From JBDTRY01 sp039931435 (GTDB taxonomy: Bacteria; Acidobacteriota; Thermoanaerobaculia; Gp7-AA8), in assembly GCA_039931435.1 (NCBI GenBank), contig JBDTRY010000124.1:1-10800 (forward strand): a stretch of DNA of 10,800 nt, written 5' to 3'. Shown piece by piece: positions 1-6,328 of the stretch (the first letter of the stretch is position 1; every line of letters starts with the position of its first letter). The notes beneath the pieces were generated by a model. It did not search any database. It was not told the DNA's origin and worked only from the letters and a program-made list of their open reading frames with translations. Both the position numbers and the translations under genes were made by a program.

Positions 1-114
1 CCCGCCCCTCTGAGTTTCCTCGCTCACGCTCGGAATGACGCGTTTGCGAAGCATCGCTTGTTGAATCTCCAGAGCCGGCCTCACGGGACGCCATGGGAGT
101 TTCTTGCAAGCGAG
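1..114 (+). repeat. Partial copy (A) of a dispersed ~189-bp intergenic repeat
   Basis: This stretch matches 224-337 base for base apart from scattered substitutions, at a spacing of 223 bp. It runs from the CCCGCCCCTCTG block through the GCGTTTGCGAAGCATCGC block to TTTCTTGCAAGCGAG. The left part of the repeat is presumably outside the window. The last ~20 bp seen in the other two copies (the GCGAGGAGGGAT block) are missing, and the sequence turns into an unrelated GGCACGGCGGCGG stretch. It is the most diverged of the three copies. No coding sequence is supported here: the small open frame across it runs through repeat sequence and resembles no protein I know. Confidence 0.85.
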
Positions 115-169
115 GGCACGGCGGCGGCGCTGAACCAGGGTGAAGAAACAATGAGCGCCGTCATCCCGA

Positions 170-357
170 GCGAGAGCGAGGGACCCCAGTGGACGGGGGG
201 CACGATCCCTGGGACGCTTACCACCCGCCCCTCTGGGTTTCCTCGCTCACGCTCGGAATGACGCGTTTGCGAAGCATCGCCTGGTCAATCTCAAGAGCCG
301 ACCTCACAGGACGCCATGTGAGTTTCTTACAAGCGAGCAAGCGAGGAGGGATTTCCG
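170..357 (+). repeat. Full copy (B) of the dispersed ~189-bp intergenic repeat
   Basis: Compared with the inverted copy at 10569-10757, homology starts at GCGAGAGCGAGG (170) and ends at GAGGAGGGAT-TTCCG (about 357), with a single-base indel near the end. In order the unit holds a GC-rich block containing GTGGACGGGGGGCACGATCC, a CTTACCACCCGCCCCTCTG block, a REP-like GCTCACGCTCGGAATGACG block, a GCGTTTGCGAAGCATCGC block, and a hairpin with arms CTCACA (303-308) and TGTGAG (317-322). It lies downstream of the minus-strand btpA-like gene. It could be a REP/MITE-like element or a structured RNA; the sequence does not decide. Confidence 0.88.
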
Positions 358-384
358 GTTCGGGTTAGGCCGGCCGTCGCTACA

Positions 385-422
385 CGCACGTCGTCCCTCG
401 CTCCGCTTCGGGATGACGGGCC
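385..422. repeat. REP-like element related to short blocks inside the dispersed repeat
   Basis: The segment GTCGTCCCTCGCTCCGC followed by TTCGGGATGACGGG has the same design as the block at 161-183 (GTCATCCCGAGCG then AGCGAGGGA) and as the GCTCGGAATGACG blocks at 20-40 and 243-262. It has GTCAT and CCCTCG ends around an imperfect palindrome. Such short intergenic blocks are common in GC-rich genomes. It sits about 50 bp past the stop codon of the btpA-like gene. The rest of 358-474 holds nothing else I can recognise, and no convincing terminator. Confidence 0.5.
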
Positions 423-474
423 GTGGTAGTGGTGTCATTTCGCGCACCACCGAGGCCAGCCCGGTTTCTCCGGT

Positions 475-1278
475 TCAGGACGACTTGAAGCGGTCCACGA
501 CGCGCCTCACCCGATCTGAGTCGACCGGTTGATCGACGATGCCCCCGATCTTCACCGAGGTACCAACGATGGCCCCGTCGGCGCTGGAAGCGAAGCTGGC
601 TGCGTTGGCTTCATTCACGCCGCTCCCGAGAACAATGGGAGCTTCCGTCAACTCTCTCAACGCCCGCAGATGCTCGATCTCGGGTGGACTGCCGGTGCGT
701 GGCCCGCTTGCTACCAGGACATCCGCCAAACCCCTCTGACGAAGGTCGCGCGCGCTCTGCGCCGGATCCACGGGGGCCAGCGGCACTGCATGCTTGACCA
801 TGTGATCGGCAAAAATCGCCACGTCTGCGCCGAGGTTCGCTCGCATGCGAAGAATTCTGTCCGCTTCGCCCGCGATCACACCCTGGTCAGTGACCATCGC
901 TCCGATGAGAACGTTCACGCGAATGAACGCCGCGCCGGTGGCAACGGCGATTGACAGCGCGGACTGGCCGTCGTTGCGAAGAACATTGACGCCGAAGGGC
1001 ACCGACAGCTCGCTCCGCAAGGCGGTGATGACCACCGTCATGGTGCTGATGGTGACAGCATCGACTGCTCCGGGACGGAACGGACGGTCGCCAAAATTCT
1101 CGAACAGCAGCGCGTCGGCGCCTCCCAGTCGAAGCGCCTCCACGTCCGCTGCTGCGGCGTCGATGACGGCGGCCATCGATCCACCGAACAGCGGAGCACC
1201 GGGAAGTGGTCGCAGATGGACCATTCCGATCACGGCTTTCCGTACGAGGATGCGATCGAAGTCGCTCTGAGTCCACAT
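475..1278 (-). CDS. BtpA/SgcQ-family TIM-barrel protein
   Basis: The 267-residue product belongs to the BtpA/SgcQ family. The family hallmark GMVHLRPLPGAP is at residues 18-29, followed by the FENFGDRPF segment (59-67). A C-terminal phosphate-binding-like half has GSGVN (218-222) and GAIVGTSVK (235-243), as in (beta/alpha)8 barrels. The length is normal for the family and the frame is uninterrupted. BtpA is known in cyanobacteria as a factor for photosystem I accumulation. Relatives in non-phototrophs (SgcQ-like) are poorly characterised and often sit in sugar or nucleoside operons, so no photosynthetic role is implied. The ATG at 1278 puts the first beta strand at the expected distance; the upstream ribosome site is weak. 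The gene is monocistronic and divergent from cysS, with about 100 bp between them. The family call is firm, the substrate unknown. Confidence 0.9.
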   Translation of the reverse strand: MWTQSDFDRILVRKAVIGMVHLRPLPGAPLFGGSMAAVIDAAAADVEALRLGGADALLFENFGDRPFRPGAVDAVTISTMTVVITALRSELSVPFGVNVLRNDGQSALSIAVATGAAFIRVNVLIGAMVTDQGVIAGEADRILRMRANLGADVAIFADHMVKHAVPLAPVDPAQSARDLRQRGLADVLVASGPRTGSPPEIEHLRALRELTEAPIVLGSGVNEANAASFASSADGAIVGTSVKIGGIVDQPVDSDRVRRVVDRFKSS

Positions 1279-1342
1279 GGAGATGTTGTGGTCGGTCGTC
1301 GCCGCTCCGTAACCGGCGGCGGTGTTCTATCACCCGCCGTCC

Positions 1343-1371
1343 TTGACGTACAACCGACCCGCCGATACTCT
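1343..1371 (+). promoter_or_regulatory. Probable sigma70-type promoter of cysS, leaderless arrangement
   Basis: A -35 box TTGACG (1343-1348; consensus TTGACA) is followed by exactly 17 bp and a -10 box TACTCT (1366-1371; TA---T kept). The predicted transcription start, six to eight bases past the -10, falls at about 1378-1380, on or next to the cysS ATG at 1380. No Shine-Dalgarno sequence is visible between the -10 and the ATG. The element lies in the divergent gap between btpA and cysS. It is a prediction from spacing and consensus alone. Confidence 0.6.
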
Positions 1372-1379
1372 CACGCGCG

Positions 1380-2777
1380 ATGTCGCAAGTGAAGCTTTTC
1401 AACACGCTTACGCGCTCGAAGGAAACCATCGAGCCGCTCCAGGCCGGCCATGTTCGCATTTATTCGTGCGGTCCGACCGTGTACAACTTCGTGCACGTGG
1501 GAAATCTCCGCACATTCCTCTGGGGCGATCTGCTCCGGAGGTACCTGCAGTGGAAAAAGTTCAAGGTGACGCAGGTGATGAACCTCACCGACGTCGACGA
1601 CCGCATCATCCGCAAGGCGCAGGAACAGGGTGTAGACCTCGACACGTTCACCGAGCCGTTCGTCCAGGCCTTCTTCGAGGACATCGACACCCTTCGCATC
1701 CGGCGCGCGGACATCTATCCGCGGGCCACGCGGCACATCCCGGAGATGCTCGATCTGGTCGACAAGCTGTCGCGCTCCGGGCACACCTACCTCACCGAAG
1801 GTTCGACCTATTACCGCATCGGTACCTTTCCGAAATACGGGAAACTGTCAGGCGTGGAGGTCGACCGCTCCAGCGAATTCAGTCGCGTGGACAGTGACAC
1901 GGACGACAAACAGGACGCCCGCGACTTCGTCCTCTGGAAAGCGCGGAAGGAAGGCGAGCAGTTCTGGGATTCTCCATTGGGTGCGGGAAGACCCGGATGG
2001 CATCTCGAGTGTTCGGCCATGTCCATGAAATACCTGGGCGAGACGTTCGACATTCATACCGGAGCCGTGGACCTGATCTTTCCTCACCACGAAAACGAGA
2101 TCGCCCAGAGCGAGGGTGCAACCGGAAAGCCCTTCGTCAAGTACTGGGTGCACGGCGAGCATCTCAACGTCGACGAGCGGAAGATGTCCAAATCGCTCGG
2201 AAACATTCACACTCTCCGCGAACTTCTGGAAGGGGGATACTCACCACTCCAGATCCGCTACGCCCTGCTCTCGGTCCCGTACCGCACGAAGCTGAATTTC
2301 TCGCTGCAGAGCCTCGATGACGCCAGGCACGCTCTGGAGCGTCTGGAGTCCTTCGTAATCCGGCTCGGAGAAGCGGGAAATGGGGACGAGACCGGGGAGC
2401 AAGCGGGAAGCCCGCTCTCCGACGCATTCCTGAACGAATTCGAAAATGCCATGGACGATGACCTGAACACGGCTCGCGCGCTAGCCGCTCTGTTCGTCCT
2501 CATTCGCGATGGAAACGTTGCCCTCGATGCCGGGAACCTCGCTCCTGCCGAAGCTCGTTCGATACTGGCAGTAATCAGGAACGTCGATGGCGTCCTCGAT
2601 ATCCTTCCGCAAAAAGACGCTGATCTCGACGGAGAAATCGAGCAGCTCATCGCCGCTCGGAACGAGGCCAGAAAGAAGCGCGATTTCGGCGAGTCCGATC
2701 GCCTGCGCGATGTGTTGCTTTCCAAGGGAATCATTCTCGAAGATACCGCGCAGGGTACGCGCTGGCGTCGCGCATGA
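1380..2777 (+). CDS. cysS: Cysteine--tRNA ligase (cysteinyl-tRNA synthetase)
   Basis: This class I aminoacyl-tRNA synthetase joins cysteine to tRNA-Cys in the cytoplasm. The 465-residue length is normal. Signature elements are in order: NTLTRSKE (8-15); CGPTVYNFVHVGNLRTF (30-46), which carries the HIGH-type motif as HVGN; GWHLECSAMS, with C211; FPHHENEIAQSEG, with H236 and E240; and KMSKS (268-272). C30, C211, H236 and E240 match the four zinc ligands known for the E. coli enzyme that select cysteine. A DALR-type helical anticodon-binding region with NEARKKRDFGESDRLRD follows near the C terminus. The ATG at 1380 gives the usual short N terminus before the first beta strand. No ribosome-binding site is visible, in keeping with a leaderless transcript. 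ruvA follows after 19 bp and is probably co-transcribed. Confidence 0.98.
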   Translation: MSQVKLFNTLTRSKETIEPLQAGHVRIYSCGPTVYNFVHVGNLRTFLWGDLLRRYLQWKKFKVTQVMNLTDVDDRIIRKAQEQGVDLDTFTEPFVQAFFEDIDTLRIRRADIYPRATRHIPEMLDLVDKLSRSGHTYLTEGSTYYRIGTFPKYGKLSGVEVDRSSEFSRVDSDTDDKQDARDFVLWKARKEGEQFWDSPLGAGRPGWHLECSAMSMKYLGETFDIHTGAVDLIFPHHENEIAQSEGATGKPFVKYWVHGEHLNVDERKMSKSLGNIHTLRELLEGGYSPLQIRYALLSVPYRTKLNFSLQSLDDARHALERLESFVIRLGEAGNGDETGEQAGSPLSDAFLNEFENAMDDDLNTARALAALFVLIRDGNVALDAGNLAPAEARSILAVIRNVDGVLDILPQKDADLDGEIEQLIAARNEARKKRDFGESDRLRDVLLSKGIILEDTAQGTRWRRA

Positions 2778-2796
2778 GTCAGGCAAAGGGAGAACC

Positions 2797-3390
2797 ATGA
2801 TCGGTTACCTCGAGGGAACCATCCACACGCTGGAGACGGACCGCGCTGTCATTCTCGCTGGCGGTGTCGGTTACCTCGTGCACATTCCGCTCTCCACCTA
2901 CTACAGACTGGAAGGAGCCTCGCGCGCAGAACTGCGCATCTACACCCACGTTCGCGAGGACATGCTGGCTCTCTACGGCTTTGCCACGCTCGAAGAGCGC
3001 GCCATCTTCGAGAAGCTCATCTCCATTTCGGGAATTGGCCCCCGGCTCGCTCAGGTCATCCTTTCCGGCATCGCTCCCGAGGACCTGGCCGAGGCCATTC
3101 TTCGCGGCGACAGCAGACGGCTTTCGTCCATTCCCGGGGTTGGCAAAAAGACCTCCGAGCGAATCTGCCTCGAACTCCACGACAAACTCCTGCTTCCGGG
3201 CAAAGACGAAGTGAAAACGACCCCCGCCCGCACTCCCAGCATCGACGATGACGTCGTCTCCGCCCTGACGAACCTCGGCTACCGTCCTGCGGCCGCGCAG
3301 GGCGCCGTGGACAAAGCTCGCCAGGAGCTCACCGGAGAGGCCGAGTTCTCGGAAGTCCTGAAGTCCGCCCTGCGCCACCTCACCAGGTAG
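2797..3390 (+). CDS. ruvA: Holliday junction branch migration complex subunit RuvA
   Basis: RuvA binds four-way DNA junctions as a tetramer and loads the RuvB motor to drive branch migration in recombinational repair. The 197-residue product is close to the usual ~200. It starts MIGYLEGTI, the typical N terminus of the OB-fold domain (1 to ~62). Two helix-hairpin-helix motifs follow: ISISGIGPRLAQVIL (75-89) and LSSIPGVGKKTSERI (109-123). After a linker comes domain III (about 150-197, DDDVVSALTNLGY), which contacts RuvB. The ATG at 2797 is chosen over starts further upstream because it gives the exact family N terminus and has AAAGGGAGA just before it. The frame extends upstream only by overlapping cysS. 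Neither ruvC nor ruvB is adjacent. A pseudogene converges on it, leaving a 50-bp gap without a clear terminator. Confidence 0.97.
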   Translation: MIGYLEGTIHTLETDRAVILAGGVGYLVHIPLSTYYRLEGASRAELRIYTHVREDMLALYGFATLEERAIFEKLISISGIGPRLAQVILSGIAPEDLAEAILRGDSRRLSSIPGVGKKTSERICLELHDKLLLPGKDEVKTTPARTPSIDDDVVSALTNLGYRPAAAQGAVDKARQELTGEAEFSEVLKSALRHLTR

Positions 3391-3440
3391 CACGCAGGCC
3401 GGTGAGTGTTTCGTGGCTTCGTTCTCCTGCCCGATGAGCG

Positions 3441-4282
3441 CTATCGAACATCCGCGATGAAAGTGTTCGCTTCCAATCGGCAACGTTCATCGAGCGCTCC
3501 GCTCAGAGCGAAACCCCTGGGCCGGTCGCGGAATGTGAAGAGGCGATAGAGCTGATATTGAGAGGCGAACTCCCTCGAGAAGTCGACCTCATTTCGCGTC
3601 AGTTAAAACGGAGTCTCTCTGGCGAAGGAGGTCGTTTTCACTTCAATGAAACGTTCCCGGCCGTCATTTTCGAAGGAAAGCACATCGAAACCGAGGCCGA
3701 CGCCGCGTTCCTTCGAAGCCCACTTCACCCGGTCTGCCAATCTGGGGAGACCGCCGGAATGGAGCCGCCTCTGCTCGAACCTCATAACCACGGCTTCTCC
3801 AGCCGCGCCCAGCGAGCGATTCCGCCATTCCCGTTGGAAGTAGTCGATATGGACACCTCGGAATCGGTGGGCTGACGGTTCGTCGCGAATGTACAAACCG
3901 GGATTCTCCAGCTCTGGCGATTCGATGAATTCGATGTCCGGGGCCGATCTCGGAGGCGGCGCGCTATCCGTGGCAAATTCTGCAGCGATTTTCAGGTCGA
4001 GTCGTTCGCCAAGCCGCGCGGTTACCACCTCCGCGAGCAGCTCCTGATAATTTCCCGCCGGTTTGTACCATCGACCCAGGGAAACCAGACATCTCGAAGT
4101 ACTGCGCTGATGTTCCGGTGCTTGAATTCGATCGCTCCCTCGGAGCGATTCTTGAGGATCGATTGCAACATCCGCCGATGGCCGGACTTGCTGTATTGCT
4201 CTCCCTTCCACTGCGCCTCGAGCATGGAGAAGTAGTCCGCCACAGTGGCCTCGACTTCTTCGAGGCTCCAGTCCTCTGCCAT
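3441..4282 (-). pseudogene. Broken DUF3883 (NO VEIN C-terminal-like) protein gene: one frameshift and one nonsense codon
   Basis: The N-terminal part starts MAEDWSLEEVEATVADYF at 4282 and runs to FPWVDG. There the family pattern continues in another frame as KPAGNYQELLAEVV. Restoring one T at about 4067 (GGTACAAA to GGTTACAAA) gives an uninterrupted G-Y-K-P. The second part contains GAAGEAVVMRFEQRRL and GFDVLSFENDGRERFIEVKTT, the DUF3883 core with a D...ExK pattern like PD-(D/E)XK nuclease folds. A TAA at 3603-3605 interrupts it after ETPF. The same frame then continues with LTRNEVDFSREF, QYQLYRLFTF and FALSGALDERCRLEANTF to a TAG at 3441, matching the normal family ending. With both lesions repaired the gene encodes 280 residues. 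The TAA is one substitution from a Tyr codon. The Cys-rich small gene lies 34 bp upstream. No SD is obvious at the ATG. The role of DUF3883 proteins is unsettled; nuclease-like or defence-related activity is inferred from the fold. Confidence 0.85.
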
Positions 4283-4316
4283 CGCCGAATCATAAGCGAT
4301 TCCTTCGGAGGGACCG

Positions 4317-4568
4317 CTACGGGCGCATGGGACCCGTGCCGGCACTCGCGCAATGCGAGCATGAACAATTCAGCCCGTAAATGTGCACTGCCGCCCACTC
4401 CCGGTCGCATGACTGGCACCGAACACCTCCCGGCTGGTTGATTTCGAAATCCGTCAGCTCATTTTCCAGTGTCTTTTTCAATGTCTCGGCACAGTTCAGA
4501 CAGAAGTACTCATTGCGCTGGTGAGACCTCCAACCGGTAGCATCATTCGTCGACCATGGGTAGTCCAT
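4317..4568 (-). CDS. Small Cys-rich, probably zinc-binding protein of unknown function
   Basis: This 83-residue protein matches no family I can name. It has three cysteine clusters: FCLNC (C23, C26), RCQSC (C51, C54) and NCSCSHC (C68, C70, C73, with H72). The first two CxxC pairs, 25 residues apart, suggest a zinc ribbon or rubredoxin-like knuckle; the third may bind a second metal. There is no signal peptide or membrane segment, so it is probably cytoplasmic. A textbook AGGAGG site (4574-4579) lies 5 bases before the ATG at 4568, which strongly supports both the reading frame and the start. The DUF3883 pseudogene begins 34 bp after its stop on the same strand, so the two probably formed an operon. 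This gene itself shows no lesion. Whether it is still useful without its partner is unknown. Confidence 0.7.
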   Translation of the reverse strand: MDYPWSTNDATGWRSHQRNEYFCLNCAETLKKTLENELTDFEINQPGGVRCQSCDREWAAVHIYGLNCSCSHCASAGTGPMRP

Positions 4569-4700
4569 TTGAGCCTCCTGAAAAAGTCATCCCGTCGCGG
4601 CATCTTCAACAAATGTACCCTGGTCCGGATGCAAAACGACTGTGCTCCAGCGGGCGTAGAGGTGATGGAGAGTAGAAGCCTGACCCTGATCTCCCCTAAT

Positions 4701-4941
4701 CTCGATCTCATCGAGGAAGCTGCCGCACTCGGGGAGCCTCGCTCAAAACCATCCTTTCATCGACGGCAACAAACGGACGGCCTTTGCCGCTACCTACACA
4801 TTTCTTGCCATCAATGGCGCGCATTTAACGGTCGATGCCGAAGACGCGCATGTCTTCATCCTTGGGCTGTATCAAGCGGGTACGTCCAAATTTGATAACC
4901 TCGTGCCTTGGCTGCGCCGCAACGTGAAGCTCAATCCATGA
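4701..4941 (+). pseudogene. Remnant of a Doc/Fic-family toxin gene (5'-truncated and frameshifted)
   Basis: Reading from about 4704 gives DLIEEAAALGE. After a frame change at about 4730-4736 it continues SLAQNHPFIDGNKRTAF and ends FDNLVPWLRRNVKLNP with TGA at 4939-4941. HPFIDGNKR is the Fic-fold catalytic motif of Doc-like toxins (HxFxDGNKR; in phage P1 Doc this transfers phosphate to EF-Tu). The rest matches the C-terminal half of that family. The family normally reads AALWESLAQNHPF; here GGGGAGCCTC lacks two bases of a GAGAGC stretch. The N-terminal half (the MxWLxEAxVLxxH type start) is absent, and the sequence before 4700 is unrelated. No Phd-like antitoxin gene is visible upstream. The catalytic motif survives, but no start codon would give a normal toxin, so it should be inactive. 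The stop overlaps the nhaA ATG as ATGA. Confidence 0.85.
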
Positions 4942-6272
4942 CCACGCCGCAACTACCGATCGTCAAGCTCGTCCTGCCCTTCCAGAAGTTTGCCGCGCGG
5001 GAAACATCCGGCGGCATCCTCCTGCTGAGTTGTACGATAGCGGCTCTCGTCTGGGCTAACTCGCCGTGGGCAGATAGTTATGCAGCTCTGTGGCATACCC
5101 AGTTCTCGGTCGGGCTGAGCAGCTTCGGCTTGAGCAAGGATCTTCACTTCTGGGTGAACGACGCGCTGATGGCCATTTTCTTCTTTGTGGTGGGGTTGGA
5201 AATCAAGCGCGAGTTGCTGGTGGGCGAGCTGGCGTCACCCCGGCAAGCGGCCCTTCCTATTGTGGCGGCGCTCGGTGGCGTCATGGTTCCGGCGCTTCTC
5301 TATATTGCCGTCAATCCGAATGGGCCGGGTGCTTCGGGCTGGGGTATTCCGATGGGCACCGACATCGCCTTTGCGATTGGCGTGATGGCGATGCTGGGCG
5401 ATCGCGTTCCGCTGGGGCTGAAGGTGTTCCTGACGGCGCTGGCTATCATCGATGATATTGTCGCCGTCCTCGTCATCGCTCTTTTCCACACGGCACAAAT
5501 TTCATGGGGAGCGCTCGGCTTGGCAGGCTTGGGACTCGTAGTTCTTCTGGCCGCAAACCGGCTCGGCGTGCGGCACTCACTTCCGTACGCACTCGTAGGC
5601 ATCGTGGTGTGGTTGGCAGTCCTGGAATCGGGGGTGCACGCGACCATTGCCGGGGTACTTCTTGCCTTGATGATTCCCAGCCGGACCGCGCTGAACCAGC
5701 GGGAATTCCTGCGGCATGGCCGCGCCATACTGGATCACTTTGAGCGGGCGGCGGCAACAGAACCGCTGAACATTCTGAACGACGCAGAACAGCAGGCGGC
5801 GATAGAGTCGCTGGAGAATGCCTGCGAAAAAGTGCAGTCGCCGCTTCATCGACTGGAGCATGGGCTTCACCCTTGGGTGACGTTCTTGATCATGCCGCTA
5901 TTTGCGCTGGCCAATGCCGGTGTTCCACTCTTCGGCAATCCTGGGAAGGCAGTCGGGGACCCTATAACGCTCGGTGTGGTGCTCGGCCTGGTATTTGGAA
6001 AACCGATTGGCGTTACGCTGGCCTCATGGCTGGCGGTTCGTTTGGGTCTGGCCTCTCTGCCCGAAAGTGTTTCGTGGACGCATATTCATGGCGCGGGCTG
6101 GCTGGCCGGGATCGGGTTTACGATGTCCCTTTTTATGGCGGGGCTGTCTTTCGCCGGTGATGCGCGCCTCACTTCAGCGAAGCTCGGCATTTTGATAGCT
6201 TCGTTGTGCGCCGGAATCATCGGCTCGGTGATTCTGGTGCGAATCAAGCCCAGAGACTCGGTCGCCGCCTAG
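4938..6272 (+). CDS. nhaA: Na+/H+ antiporter NhaA
   Basis: This inner-membrane antiporter exchanges cytoplasmic Na+ (or Li+) for external H+, serving salt and alkaline-pH tolerance. The 444-residue product has the family signatures: FWVNDALMAIFFFVVGLEIKREL (71-93), the GTDIAFAIG segment with D142, and the AIIDDIVAV segment with D172 and D173. These match D133, D163 and D164 of the E. coli protein, the assembly and ion-binding residues. SGVHATIAGV carries H234 (E. coli H225, pH response) and GKPIG carries K355 (E. coli K300). It exceeds the ~388-residue E. coli protein mainly through a hydrophilic insertion at about 263-311 (HFERAAATEP to LEHGLHP) between later helices, as in many longer NhaA proteins. 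The ATG at 4938 is preferred over an in-frame TTG at 4908 because MTTPQLPIVKLVLPFQKF is a normal N terminus. There is no strong SD. The start overlaps the stop of the toxin remnant, so expression may depend on upstream transcription or translational coupling. Confidence 0.96.
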   Translation: MTTPQLPIVKLVLPFQKFAARETSGGILLLSCTIAALVWANSPWADSYAALWHTQFSVGLSSFGLSKDLHFWVNDALMAIFFFVVGLEIKRELLVGELASPRQAALPIVAALGGVMVPALLYIAVNPNGPGASGWGIPMGTDIAFAIGVMAMLGDRVPLGLKVFLTALAIIDDIVAVLVIALFHTAQISWGALGLAGLGLVVLLAANRLGVRHSLPYALVGIVVWLAVLESGVHATIAGVLLALMIPSRTALNQREFLRHGRAILDHFERAAATEPLNILNDAEQQAAIESLENACEKVQSPLHRLEHGLHPWVTFLIMPLFALANAGVPLFGNPGKAVGDPITLGVVLGLVFGKPIGVTLASWLAVRLGLASLPESVSWTHIHGAGWLAGIGFTMSLFMAGLSFAGDARLTSAKLGILIASLCAGIIGSVILVRIKPRDSVAA

Positions 6273-6328
6273 GAGTCTGCGCGGCAAAGCCCGCCTCAAA
6301 AGTGGGCAAGCTGCCGTTCGGCTGCGGC

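Noticed and set aside
1..357. Tandem repeats read as a CRISPR array or small gene
   Set aside because: Units are ~189-223 bp with no short spacers, and copies differ by substitutions. The open frame at 58-261 lies across repeat sequence and resembles no protein.
529..1270. Long open frames opposite btpA
   Set aside because: They mirror a clear BtpA-family gene and show no recognisable domains; typical GC-rich shadow frames.
2587..2796. Longer ruvA starting inside cysS
   Set aside because: The extra 70 residues are out-of-frame cysS sequence; MIGYLEGTI at 2797 with an SD is the normal RuvA start.
3441..4282. Programmed frameshift or stop-codon readthrough in the DUF3883 gene
   Set aside because: No slippery heptamer is visible at 4067 (context GGTACAAA), and two separate events would be needed; mutation or sequencing error is simpler.
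4521..4700. Phd-type antitoxin or N-terminal toxin half upstream of the Doc remnant
   Set aside because: Translations of this stretch show no Phd or Doc N-terminal pattern; part of it is antisense to the Cys-rich gene and its ribosome site.
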